Assembly: GCA_017592665.1 (NCBI GenBank)
Contig: JAGFNW010000020.1
Coordinates: 127,438 to 186,757, forward strand
From: Streptosporangiaceae bacterium NEAU-GS5
GTDB lineage: Bacteria > Actinomycetota > Actinomycetes > Streptosporangiales > Streptosporangiaceae
Length of the DNA: 59,320 bases
Reading direction: 5' to 3'
The stretch's first letter is position 1, and each line of letters begins with the position of its first letter. Both the position numbers and the translations under genes were made by a program. Shown in pieces: positions 44,486 to 52,742 of the stretch. The notes under the pieces are model-generated. The model was not told where the DNA came from, made no database searches, and was given only the letters and a program-made list of their open reading frames with translations.

Positions 44486-47217
44486 GCCCCTTCGATCCGC
44501 TGCGCGAGCAGCTCGCGAGCGCGGCGGCGGCCTTCGGCCCGGCGCTGGTCGACGACGTCGAGCAGGCGCTGAACACGGACGTGGAGATCTTCCCCGTCTG
44601 CCATCACTCGCCCGCCTCCGCGCTGGCGATGGTCAGGCGGCTGAGGGAGAAGCAGCCCAGGGTCATCTACCTGGAGCTCTGCGAAGATCTGCGGCCGGTG
44701 CTGGACGAGCTGCGCAACTGCACGCTGCCGGTCGCGTTGCAGGCGTTCGCCTCCGACATCGACGGCTTCCCGCCCGAGTGGGCGCCGCTGAGCGTGATCG
44801 CGCCGATCACCGAGTCCTCGGCGGAATACCAGGCCATCGCCTACGCCCTGGACACACCGGGCGTGGAGATCGTCCTGGTGGACCGCTCGGTCGACCACGT
44901 CTTCCAGTGGGAGCCGCGCACCGGCGCCGCGGCCGACGTCGGCATCGAGATCGGCGATCTGCGCCCCGGATTCGCCGCACTGGAGGAGCACCTGCTCCAC
45001 CACGGCAAGGTGCGGCACTGGTCGGAGTGGTGGGATCAGTATGTCGAGCAGCCGCTGTCCGGCGCCGACTACGACACCTACCGCCAGGTCATGACGCTCA
45101 TCGGCAGCCTCTTCCGCCGGCTCAAGCCCGAGGGCAACGGGGTGGACGAGGATCGCGAGCGCTACATGTGGACCAGGATGCGCGAGCACCTGGCCGCGAC
45201 GGGCACCGACCCGGCCGAGTGCCTCTACGTGTGCGGCGCCTTCCACGCCGTCAGCCCGGTGCTGGGCGAGCACCTCGACATCAGCCCGCGCACCTCCACC
45301 ACCTGGCTCTATGGTCTCATCCCCGCCAGCCATTCGGCGATCGAGGATCAGTTCGGGCTGGCTCCCGGCTCGATCTCGATCGCCGCCGCCACCTGGCGCA
45401 AATCCGTCAAGCGCACCAGGCTCACGCCGTACAAACTGGGCGGAAAGAGCGCGCGCACAGGCCCGCGGCCGGGCACTCCCGCGGAGACGGAAGACCGGCT
45501 GTCCGGCTTTCTCGCCCAGCCGCCCTCGCTGGACGGCTTCGACGAGGCGGAGCTGCTCGGCTGGTGCGTGGAGATCGTCCAGCTGGCCCGCCGCAACGGG
45601 TATCTCGCCAGCACGGCCGACGCCATCGCGGTCTACGAGACCTCGATCCTGCTCGCGGGCATGCGCAACAGGAAGCGGCCCACGCCGTACGACTTCCAGG
45701 ACGCGGCGGTCACGTGCATCGAGAAGGACGTCGTGCCGGGTCGCCGCGACGTGCGGCGGCTGTGCGAGATCCTGCTCGGCGGCGACAAGATCGGCCAGGT
45801 CGGCTATGACTCGCTCCCCCCGCTGGCCCGCGACGTGCTCGACCGGCTCCAGATCCTCGGGCTCGACCTTTCGAAGCGGACGATCCAGCGGGCGCTGATC
45901 GACCTCGACGCCCGTCCTGAGCTCGAACCCTGCTCGCACCTGCTGTGGATTCTGCGCCGTCTGCTACCCGGCGACGCCGTACGGCTCATCATGGGCTCGC
46001 GGAGGCTGGGCGAGCGCTCCCATCAGGAGAGCTGGGACCTGGCGATCGGGCGCAACCAGCGCTCGATCATCGAGCTGGGCTACGAGGGCGTCACCATCGA
46101 GCAGGTGCTGGAGCAGCGGCTGCGGCGCGCCTGCTGGGACGAGAAGGCCACCGCGGCAGGCGCGCTTGACGCGGTCGAGGATTCCATCCTCTACCTGGGC
46201 GGCCGGCGTCTCGCCAACGAGCTCGGGGCCCGGGCCGTGGAGTTGCTGGCGGGCGAGCGAACCGTGGACGACGCGCCCGACGTGCTGCGACGCATCCGCC
46301 GGCTGCTCGCCCACTGCCGGGCCGCCGAGCCCGAGCTGCCCGAGTGGACCAAGTCGTTCGTGACCACGGGGTACGCGCACTATTGCACGCTGCTGCCCAC
46401 CGCCTTCGTCGACGAAGAGACCGGCGTGCGCCAGGTGGGCGCGATGCTCGGGTTCCTGTTCACGATGGAGAGCCTGGCGCTGTCGCTGGGCTGCGACCAG
46501 GCTCAGCTCGAGCTGGCCATCCAGCAGTCGCACCCCGAAACCCCCGCCAAAGTGGCGCTGCTGTGGACGGCGCGCTACCAGCTCGGGCTGCTGAGCATGG
46601 CCGAGTTGCGCGAGCGGGTGGGCGAGTTGCTCGGCAACCCGCTGGTGGTGGCGTCGGTGCCGCAGTACGTCAGCGGGTTCGTCCAGGCGCTCGAGTCCGC
46701 GCCGACACTGGCACCATTCGTGGTCGAGGTGCTGTCCAGGGCGTTCGGCCGGCTTCCCGACAGCGTGCTGCTGCCCTGGCTGCCAAAGCTGATCACGACC
46801 CTGCGTGACCAGGCGGCCGAGCTGGTGCCGATGCTCGTGCGGGAGGCGGGGCGCACCTTCCCGGCCCGGCTGGCCGACGTGGATTCCTTCACGCCGCCCT
46901 GGCTGGCACGGGCGCCCGGCAAGCCGGTCACGCCACCGTCTTCCGAGCCTGTCAGCGCGCTGCTGGCCGCACATCCCGAGACCGGCGCGGCGGTGGCGAC
47001 ACTGCTGGGCTGTACGACGGTCGCCGGCACGCGCGGCGCGGTGGCGGCGCTACTGGCAGCGCATCCCTCGACCGGCGCGGCCGTCGCGGAGGTGCTGACG
47101 GCCCCCGCCGGGCTTCAGCGCACTAGCATGTCGGCATTCCCATCGCCCTCTGATCGACGAGCGAGGAGTCTCATGCAGGCAGGCCGGCCCAACGGGCACC
47201 CCGGCGGGCTGACATGA
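44482..47217 (+). CDS. Large DUF5682-like protein of the vWA-MoxR operon
   Basis: A 911-residue cytoplasmic protein. The N-terminal domain (about 25-270) begins with VEIFPVCHHSPASALAMV, then VIYLELCEDLRPVLDELR and LPVALQAFASDIDGF, later ECLYVCGAFHAVSPVLGEHL. The HHSPxSA and GAxH histidines resemble the DUF5682/TraB-like His motifs of hydrolase-like folds. The remaining 600 residues are helical. DUF5682 commonly neighbours MoxR-vWA genes, which agrees. The 4-bp overlap with MoxR (ATGA) and with a 28-codon ORF at the end mark tight coupling. A hydrolytic role is inferred; the likely active residues are His and Glu. Confidence 0.85.
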   Translation: MSPFDPLREQLASAAAAFGPALVDDVEQALNTDVEIFPVCHHSPASALAMVRRLREKQPRVIYLELCEDLRPVLDELRNCTLPVALQAFASDIDGFPPEWAPLSVIAPITESSAEYQAIAYALDTPGVEIVLVDRSVDHVFQWEPRTGAAADVGIEIGDLRPGFAALEEHLLHHGKVRHWSEWWDQYVEQPLSGADYDTYRQVMTLIGSLFRRLKPEGNGVDEDRERYMWTRMREHLAATGTDPAECLYVCGAFHAVSPVLGEHLDISPRTSTTWLYGLIPASHSAIEDQFGLAPGSISIAAATWRKSVKRTRLTPYKLGGKSARTGPRPGTPAETEDRLSGFLAQPPSLDGFDEAELLGWCVEIVQLARRNGYLASTADAIAVYETSILLAGMRNRKRPTPYDFQDAAVTCIEKDVVPGRRDVRRLCEILLGGDKIGQVGYDSLPPLARDVLDRLQILGLDLSKRTIQRALIDLDARPELEPCSHLLWILRRLLPGDAVRLIMGSRRLGERSHQESWDLAIGRNQRSIIELGYEGVTIEQVLEQRLRRACWDEKATAAGALDAVEDSILYLGGRRLANELGARAVELLAGERTVDDAPDVLRRIRRLLAHCRAAEPELPEWTKSFVTTGYAHYCTLLPTAFVDEETGVRQVGAMLGFLFTMESLALSLGCDQAQLELAIQQSHPETPAKVALLWTARYQLGLLSMAELRERVGELLGNPLVVASVPQYVSGFVQALESAPTLAPFVVEVLSRAFGRLPDSVLLPWLPKLITTLRDQAAELVPMLVREAGRTFPARLADVDSFTPPWLARAPGKPVTPPSSEPVSALLAAHPETGAAVATLLGCTTVAGTRGAVAALLAAHPSTGAAVAEVLTAPAGLQRTSMSAFPSPSDRRARSLMQAGRPNGHPGGLT

Positions 47218-47300
47218 ACGCCGACGACTCCGCAGCGCAGACCGTACGGGAGATCCTCGACGGCCGGCCCGACCACCGCATCCGTATGCCGCTCACCTGA
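47214..47300 (+). CDS. 28-codon ORF overlapping the DUF5682-like gene
   Basis: ATG at 47214 overlaps the previous stop by 4 bp (ATGA), the same coupling seen at other joints of this operon. The frame reads MNADDSAAQTVREILDGRPD then HRIRMPLT and stops. It may be a real small protein or the stump of a truncated sixth gene. No homology is evident from so short a sequence. The 125 bp that follow hold no other gene. Confidence 0.35.
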   Translation: MNADDSAAQTVREILDGRPDHRIRMPLT

Positions 47301-47425
47301 AGGCCGGACTCACCAAGGCCGGACAAGGAGGACGACGGGAAGATCAAGATTGCAGGTGAGCTCCCGTCCAGGGGCTTGTCACCACGACCCTCGATCGAGC
47401 CGTTCAAAGCTAGTTGGGAGGTTGG

Positions 47426-48484
47426 ATGGCCGTCCTCATCCGTGCTCAGGACGTGCCTGCGGCCAAGCGGGTCGATGCGTGGCTGAGCGTCGTATGTGAC
47501 ACGCTGGGGCCCCTGGATGTGCGGATGGATCCCGATGCGCCGTTGCTCGGGCAGATCGAGGCGGCGCGGCTAGGTCCGCTGGGCGTCGGCCGGATCATGA
47601 CCTCGACCCCCCACGCCGTGCATCGTACGCCCGGTCTGATCCGGCGGGATGCGTCCGAGCTATATCGGGTGGTCCTGGTCGTCTCCGGAACCGCCCACCT
47701 CGCCCAGGACGGCCGGTCGGCGAGGCTGCGTGGCGGCGACATGACGGTCTACGACTTCTCCCGGCCGTACGACCTGATCTATGACTCGGCCGTGGAACTG
47801 GCGGTGTTCAGTTTCCCCCGCGCGCTGCTGACCATCCCCTCGGATGTGGCCGCCCGGCTGACGGCCGTCTCGATCAGCGGGAACGCCGGGACCGCGGCGC
47901 TGGCGGCATCGCTGCTGCGCCGGGTGGCCGAGGATGCCGAGACCTATTCCCCCGCCAGCGCCGTCCGGCTGTCCAGCGTGCTGATCGATCTGCTGACCAC
48001 GACATTCGCCGAACACGCGGCCCAGACCGCGGCGCTGCCTCCGCAGACGCGCGCCAACGTGCTGCTGCGCCACGTCCACTCTTTCATCGAGCAGCACCTG
48101 CGCGACACCGGCCTGAGCCCGGCGACCGTCGCGTCAGCGCACCACGTGTCGCTCAGCCACCTGCACCGTTTGTTCGCCTCTCAGGACACGACGGTGGCCG
48201 CGTGGATCCGGCAGCGCCGGCTCGAGCGGTGCCGCCGGGATCTTTCCGATCCGGTCCTTTTCGACCAGCCCGTCAGTGTGATCGCCACCCGCTGGGGCCT
48301 TCCGGATCCGGCGCACTTCAGCCGGTTGTTCCGGCAGGCCTACGGGCTGCCCCCCGCCGAATACCGCAGGACCAGCCTGCTCGGGGCGGTCCTGAAGGCG
48401 GACACGGATCGTCAAAGGCCCGCGACCGGCGTCCAAGCCGGGGCGCCGGGCCGGCAGGCAAAATCACGACTACGCGGCCGATGA
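47426..48484 (+). CDS. AraC-family transcriptional regulator
   Basis: A 352-residue AraC-type regulator. The N-terminal half resembles the AraC-binding-like cupin (LYRVVLVVSGTAHLAQDGR, LRGGDMTVYDFSRPYDLIYD). The C-terminal two-helix-turn-helix is at about 225-320: TVASAHHVSLSHLHRLFASQ and VIATRWGLPDPAHFSRLFRQ, followed by the family YGLPPAEYRR. The ATG with GGGAGG nearby is preferred over the TTG at 47414. It precedes a VOC protein and a hydrolase on the same strand, which it may control. Confidence 0.9.
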   Translation: MAVLIRAQDVPAAKRVDAWLSVVCDTLGPLDVRMDPDAPLLGQIEAARLGPLGVGRIMTSTPHAVHRTPGLIRRDASELYRVVLVVSGTAHLAQDGRSARLRGGDMTVYDFSRPYDLIYDSAVELAVFSFPRALLTIPSDVAARLTAVSISGNAGTAALAASLLRRVAEDAETYSPASAVRLSSVLIDLLTTTFAEHAAQTAALPPQTRANVLLRHVHSFIEQHLRDTGLSPATVASAHHVSLSHLHRLFASQDTTVAAWIRQRRLERCRRDLSDPVLFDQPVSVIATRWGLPDPAHFSRLFRQAYGLPPAEYRRTSLLGAVLKADTDRQRPATGVQAGAPGRQAKSRLRGR

Positions 48485-48512
48485 CGGCCCCGACAAGAGG
48501 AAGGCGGGACAC

Positions 48513-48896
48513 ATGTCCACCACCTTGTTCGTGAACCTGCCGGTCAAGGACCTCCAGCGATCCCTGGAGTTCTTCGCCGCGCTCGGCTTCGAGTTCTTCG
48601 GCATGACCGACGACATGGCCTCTGTAGTGATCAGCGAACGCACACAGGTGATGCTGCTGGCCACGCCGACGTTCGCCGGCTACGCCCGCAACGAGGTCGC
48701 CGACCCGGCCAAGACCACCCAGGTGATCATGGTGCTCGGCCTGGACAACACCGAGCAGGTCGACGACCTTGTCGGCAAGGCGCTCGCCGCGGGTGGGACG
48801 GCCGTGGGCGAGGCGGTGACGGCGGGCGGACGCTACCAGCACGGCTTCACCGACCCCGACGGCCACCACTGGTCGGCGCTGTGCCTGGCCGGCTGA
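48513..48896 (+). CDS. VOC-family (glyoxalase-like) protein
   Basis: A 127-residue vicinal-oxygen-chelate protein. It starts TTLFVNLPVKDLQRSLEFFA with the beta-alpha-beta opening, carries VMLLATPTFAGYARNEVAD, and ends GRYQHGFTDPDGHHWSALCL, the DPDGHxW family ending. Members bind a divalent metal and act as lyases, dioxygenases or resistance proteins; the substrate here is unknown. GAGGAAGG precedes the ATG. It is 1 bp from the GTG of the alpha/beta hydrolase, so the two are cotranscribed. Confidence 0.9.
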   Translation: MSTTLFVNLPVKDLQRSLEFFAALGFEFFGMTDDMASVVISERTQVMLLATPTFAGYARNEVADPAKTTQVIMVLGLDNTEQVDDLVGKALAAGGTAVGEAVTAGGRYQHGFTDPDGHHWSALCLAG

Positions 48897-48897
48897 G

Positions 48898-49704
48898 GTG
48901 ACCGAGGTCCTCACCGGCACGGTCGTCTCGGCCGACGGCACGACGATCACATTCGACCGCGTCGGCGACGGACCCGCCCTTGTCCTGGTCCACGGCGCGT
49001 TCACCGATCGGTCCCATCCCACCCTCGCCCGTGTGGCCGCCGTCTTGGCCCCATGGTTCACGGTGGTCAACTACGACCGCCGTGGCCGTGGGGCGAGCGG
49101 GGACACCCGCCCCTACGCCGTCCAGCGGGAGATCGAGGACCTGACCGCCGTCATCGGCACGGTGGGGGGCTCGGCGATGGTGTTCGGCGGCTCCTCCGGA
49201 GCGGCCCTGGCTCTTACGGCGGCCGCTCAAACCGCTGCCATCACCCGGCTGGCCCTATGGGAGCCGCCCTACCACGTCGACCCGACCGCGCCGTCTCTAC
49301 CTCGCGATCTGGCGGCCCGCCTCGCGGCCCTGGCCGGGGCGGGACGGCGCGCAGAAGCGGTCGAGCTGTTCCTGACCCGAGCGGCGGAAGTTCCCGCCTC
49401 GGCCGTGGCCGCGATGCGGAGCGACCCCTCCTGGCCCGCGATGGAGGGCGTCGCCCACACCCTCGCCTACGAGGCCGAGGTCATGGGTCCAGGAAACGCC
49501 CTGCCCACGCAGACCGCCGCCTCGCTCAGCGCACCCGTCCTGGTCCTCAACGGCGGCGCGAGCGCGGCCTGGATGCGCAATGCCGGCGCCGCGCTGGCAA
49601 AGGTCATCCCCGGCGCCGCCCACCGCGTCTTGGACGGCGAAACCCACAACGTCTCCCCCGAAGCCCTCGCCCCCGAACTACTCGAATTCTTCGCCCAAGG
49701 CTGA
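48898..49704 (+). CDS. Alpha/beta hydrolase
   Basis: A 268-residue alpha/beta hydrolase. The nucleophile motif is GGSSGA (Ser within VFGGSSGAALALT, about residue 100). The oxyanion HG is in LVLVHGAFTD, the acid residue lies probably near LVLNGGASAAW, and the histidine is in DGETHNVSPEAL. The GTG start lies immediately after the VOC stop (TGAGGTG), so the two genes are coupled. AraC regulator, VOC protein and hydrolase together suggest a small detoxification or catabolic unit. The substrate is unknown. The gene converges on a minus-strand gene 14 bp downstream. Confidence 0.9.
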   Translation: MTEVLTGTVVSADGTTITFDRVGDGPALVLVHGAFTDRSHPTLARVAAVLAPWFTVVNYDRRGRGASGDTRPYAVQREIEDLTAVIGTVGGSAMVFGGSSGAALALTAAAQTAAITRLALWEPPYHVDPTAPSLPRDLAARLAALAGAGRRAEAVELFLTRAAEVPASAVAAMRSDPSWPAMEGVAHTLAYEAEVMGPGNALPTQTAASLSAPVLVLNGGASAAWMRNAGAALAKVIPGAAHRVLDGETHNVSPEALAPELLEFFAQG

Positions 49705-49718
49705 CCCGAGTCCCCGCG

Positions 49719-50129
49719 TCAAGAAGTGCCTTCAGGCTGCGACACCGACACCGTCATCCGTGCCGAAATCGCCTCGATCATCACAGGCCCGACGAACCTG
49801 GTCCAGAAGAGCTCCGGCAACTCATCGAATCTCGGCACCAACGCTTCGACGCCGTCCGGCCAGGGCGAGCCCAGGCGAGGCAGATACGTCACGGACAACT
49901 CATCGAAGAATGAACCTCTCACCTCGGTCGGTTTGGAGATCGAGAAGAAGCGGACGTCTTCCAGGAGCACCGACACCAGATCCCATTTTTTGGTCTGGAC
50001 CAGCCGGACGTCCAGGTAGTCGAAATCTCCGCCTGCCACGAATGTCGCGGTGTCGACGAAGCATCCCTCACAGAGCTCGAAGATCTCGTTGAAGGCCCGG
50101 CACGCCTGCTCCACACGATTCAATCGCAC
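49719..50129 (-). CDS. Hypothetical cytoplasmic protein
   Basis: A 136-residue protein with no recognised domain. It reads RAFNEIFELCEGCFVDTATF, VAGGDFDYLDVRLVQTKKW, LVSVLLEDVRFFSISKPTEV and PELFWTRFVGPVMIEAISA, a compact alpha/beta pattern. The GTG start has GGAGAG eight bases upstream. Codon GC at third positions is lower than in its neighbours, and the segment beyond it is a graveyard of mobile elements, so acquisition by transfer is possible. An immunity or small accessory role is only speculation. Confidence 0.65.
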   Translation of the reverse strand: MRLNRVEQACRAFNEIFELCEGCFVDTATFVAGGDFDYLDVRLVQTKKWDLVSVLLEDVRFFSISKPTEVRGSFFDELSVTYLPRLGSPWPDGVEALVPRFDELPELFWTRFVGPVMIEAISARMTVSVSQPEGTS

Positions 50130-50235
50130 GTCAAATTCTCTCCGTGATCGTGACTTTGCGTCGGATTGCCACTAGCATCCCAGCGCTGTGTGACTCCCGG
50201 AGTATGGCCCCGGGTGGAGGTCGTGGCCCTGCGCC

Positions 50236-50386
50236 TGCCGATAATCTCTTCACCGGTGTCCGCATGCCACGGATGAACTCGATCATGGAACGATGGGTGC
50301 AGACCTGCCGCCGCGAACTGCTTGGCCGCTGCCTGCTGTGGAACGAACCTCACCTGCGGCGGGCCCTGCGTGAATGCGAAGATGCC
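50236..50386 (+). pseudogene. Fragment of integrase-core transposase
   Basis: Plus-strand codons read TGVRMPRMNSIMERWVQTCR then RELLGRCLLWNEPHLRRALR, the C-terminal part of the DDE integrase core found in transposases and integrated elements. The motif around the catalytic E is NSIMERW. The rest of the gene is absent. Confidence 0.6.
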
Positions 50387-50391
50387 GGCGT

Positions 50392-50512
50392 AGCGCGGCG
50401 ACCTCACTACGGCGCAGCCCACGCAGCGCGATCAGGTGGTAGGCGGCGTACAGGCGGTGCCCGCGGACCGCCGACAGGAAGTGCGCGGTCTGGGCGGCGA
50501 GCTGGGTGGCTC
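50392..50512 (-). pseudogene. Fragment of tyrosine-type site-specific recombinase
   Basis: A minus-strand reading gives TQLAAQTAHFLSAVRGHRLY then AAYHLIALRGLRRSEVAALR, the start of the catalytic region of a phage-type integrase, with the GLRRSE arginine of the active-site motif. Only about 40 codons remain. It abuts the integrase-core fragment on the opposite strand, showing several insertions here. Confidence 0.55.
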
Positions 50513-50515
50513 AGG

Positions 50516-51091
50516 TCAGGCCAGGTTCAGCGAGTAGTCACCTGAGCCGACACGAGCGTGTGAGAAGTGACCGTCTCGGAGGGGGCAAGCTCCATCGGTA
50601 GCGCCCAACCTGTACCACAGGCCATTGCACTGATGACACCACGTCCAGCCGGACTGCCCAGACGCATTCTGCTCGACCCTATATCCCCGGCTTCCGGCGC
50701 TCGTGTGGCCCCCCGCACCGTTGACCGTGCAGTAGCCGCGGTCACCGTTACCCGCGAACCACAGGCTCTGGCAGTACGCGCACCAACGCCATCCAGTCTG
50801 CCCGCCGCGGTTGTCGCGGTCGTCGAACACGACGTATCTCCCGCTGCCGGTACTGTTATGAAACCGGTTGGCAGGATCCGCGCATCGTACTTGGAAGCCG
50901 TTGCCTGGCCACCACAGAGACTGGCATTGGTTGCACCAAAGCCATCCGACCTGGCTGGCCGACGCCGGCGTGGCGGTGGCCACCGACAGGGCGGCGGTGG
51001 TGAAGAGGACGGCGCCCGATGCCCCGGCGCCCAGCAGTGCTCGGCGGGACAATCCCGTCTGCTCATTCGGCACGTTCAACCCATTCGGCAT
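50516..51091 (-). CDS. Tat-exported protein with three WCxxC repeats
   Basis: A 191-residue protein with a twin-arginine signal (SRRALLGAGASGAVLFTTAA). Three repeats of about 45 residues follow, each opening GWxWCxxC and later a lone Cys: WLWCNQCQSLWWPGNG then VRCAD, WRWCAYCQSLWFAGNG then GYCTV, and WTWCHQCNGLWYRLG then GACPL. Each repeat ends with GSGxY or a similar turn. The Cys pattern suggests disulfides or metal binding. This repeat is known from bacterial secreted proteins of unknown role. GAGGGAG precedes the ATG by four bases. Confidence 0.82.
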   Translation of the reverse strand: MPNGLNVPNEQTGLSRRALLGAGASGAVLFTTAALSVATATPASASQVGWLWCNQCQSLWWPGNGFQVRCADPANRFHNSTGSGRYVVFDDRDNRGGQTGWRWCAYCQSLWFAGNGDRGYCTVNGAGGHTSAGSRGYRVEQNASGQSGWTWCHQCNGLWYRLGATDGACPLRDGHFSHARVGSGDYSLNLA

Positions 51092-51308
51092 GGCTCTCCC
51101 TCGGTCCGCGGTACCTGTCGCCTCGCAGGATCCGCACGGTCAGGCCCGGCCTCGCGGGACGAGCTCTATATACGGTGGGAGTTCCATTCCGTTCCGCCCG
51201 TCCCTGACACAACGGTGGCCGTTGACGAAGGCGCCCTACATTGACAGTGGGAAGGACGGGTGGAGGCCGGGGTTCAGCGTGTGCACCCGCCCCCCGTAAG
51301 CGCCATAC

Positions 51309-51337
51309 GTCGTCCCCACGCCCGTGGGGGTGAGCCG
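51309..51337 (+). CRISPR. Single 29-bp type I-E-like CRISPR repeat (orphan)
   Basis: The sequence starts GTCGTCCCCACGCCCGTG and ends GGGGTGAGCCG. It is 29 bases long with the palindromic CCCCACG.CGTGGGG core, which matches the type I-E repeat form of actinobacteria. No second convincing repeat occurs at the expected 61-base spacing on either side, and no cas gene is in the window. A weak GCCCG match is present at about 51370-51399 only. Confidence 0.55.
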
Positions 51338-51408
51338 AACACGCCCGATGTTGATGCCGCCGCGCGAGCCCCGCCATCGAGCCCGCCACGGGGGCCGAGA
51401 TCTTCACC

Positions 51409-51700
51409 GACCACGTGCTACCCCGACGGCTGGGCGCTACCGGTGATCGCGCAGTTCTGCCAGCGGTTAGACATCGCCGGCATCATCGATCGGGCCTTCC
51501 CAGTCCGCGCCGACGGATACCTCAACCACGAGCAGGTGATCGAAGCGTTGATCGCCCACCGGCTGGCTGGCCCTTCGGCGATGTGAAGCTGCAGGACTGT
51601 GCCGCCAGCTGGGCAGTAGAAGAGGGCTTCGGGATCGAGCCCGTCGCGCTTGATGACGACCTGGATCGCCCGCGCGCTGGACGCGGCCGCCCGGACCTGG
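51409..51700 (+). pseudogene. IS1634-type transposase remnant (frameshifted)
   Basis: One frame reads LPVIAQFCQRLDIAGIIDRA then FPVRADGYLNHEQVIEALIA with HRLAGPSAM and a stop near 51586. The next frame then gives CAASWAVEEGFGIEPVALDD. The parts join as the N-terminus of an IS1634-family transposase with a frameshift. The remaining DDE domain is missing, so this is a broken end. It lies 70 bp after the orphan CRISPR repeat. Confidence 0.65.
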
Positions 51701-51813
51701 ACCAGACCACCCAAAAGAACAGGACTAGCGCTCGACTCGCGGCTAGAAGAGTGAACCGTGATCGTCTGCTCTGCGCTGGGCGGTTGAGCCGTCGGCGTTT
51801 GCCTCACCCTCCC

Positions 51814-51831
51814 GGAGCCGTCTCCGGCTCC
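51814..51831. terminator. Short hairpin
   Basis: GGAGCCG and CGGCTCC form a 7-bp perfect stem around TCTC, in the stretch between the transposase remnant and the next gene. It may be a relic terminator. Confidence 0.35.
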
Positions 51832-51957
51832 TTGGTGGTGCTTGAGTTTTACGGCGCACCGACGTGCTGCCGATCGAAGTTGAGTAGCCCCCTGCTCAGG
51901 CGTTCCGCCGACGCCCAGGGCTGAACTGGTGCAGACGACAGTTCCTGGAGGCGAATG

Positions 51958-52719
51958 ATGGCTATCCCACATACACACGAACATCCCTGCGACGAAGAGA
52001 CGTGCGCAGTCCACGGAATGCTGCTGGTGGTCGGAGACCACCGGCTCTACTTCTCTCATCTGCCGATGTTCAGCATGCCGGAGCACCGGTTCCAGGTGCT
52101 TTTGGAGGTCACGCTCGGCGAGGAAGTGGAGGAGGTCCTGCGTACCGACGCCAAGACCACCGGCAACGACACGTACACCTTCGAGCCGCGGCGCTTCCCC
52201 ATCGTCGAGCTCGACCCGGCTGACGGAGGCCCGGTCAGGACCTCGATGGTGGGCACGATCTTCCGCGGGCACTTCGAACGCGGCGGCGAGTCGATCGCCG
52301 AGGACGTCACGGCGCGGATCCAGCGAGTCGCGCACTTCCGCCCGCTCGACCCGCAGGCGCATCACGACAACGCGGGCCGGCTGTCCTACCTGTGCTTCGG
52401 CGGCGCCGGAGACCTGTTCCTCGCGCACAAGATCACCGCACGACCCGACTTCGACCAGGTGGTGCGGGTCCACATGGCGCCCGGCACCGTCGAGCACGCT
52501 CCCGGCACGATCGTGCCCAGCGATGTCCTGGCCTCGGACTTCGACCTGGCCGTACCTGTGATCATCAGCCGCGTGGACACCCCCGCGGAGCGGCTCACGG
52601 AGAACACGACCGCCACCGCTCTGTTCGACCTGCCCGTCACGCGCAGCGGCGAGCACAGCTTCACCGTCCAGCTGCGGATCGACCGGGAAATCTACCTGGA
52701 GATCGGCGAACTGGCCTGA
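51958..52719 (+). CDS. Unknown protein paired with the LGFP/repeat protein
   Basis: A 253-residue cytoplasmic-type protein. The N-terminus is metal-binding-like (HTHEHPCDEETCAVHGM, three His and two Cys in about 17 residues). Beta-rich segments follow: VVGDHRLYFSHLPMFSMPEH, FQVLLEVTLGEEVEEVLRTD and YTFEPRRFPIVELDPAD, then AHHDNAGRLSYLCFGGAGDL. I do not recognise the family. Its distinct core matches no enzyme motif I can name. Two ATG codons stand next to each other (51955, 51958); GGAGG is better spaced for the second. It ends 23 bp before the giant gene, so the two likely form one unit. Confidence 0.7.
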   Translation: MAIPHTHEHPCDEETCAVHGMLLVVGDHRLYFSHLPMFSMPEHRFQVLLEVTLGEEVEEVLRTDAKTTGNDTYTFEPRRFPIVELDPADGGPVRTSMVGTIFRGHFERGGESIAEDVTARIQRVAHFRPLDPQAHHDNAGRLSYLCFGGAGDLFLAHKITARPDFDQVVRVHMAPGTVEHAPGTIVPSDVLASDFDLAVPVIISRVDTPAERLTENTTATALFDLPVTRSGEHSFTVQLRIDREIYLEIGELA

Positions 52720-52742
52720 CCGAGGTCACTGAAAAGGGGCCG

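Noticed and set aside
51309-51400. A CRISPR array
   Set aside because: Only one convincing repeat is present; the sequence at the expected next position matches poorly and no cas genes are nearby.
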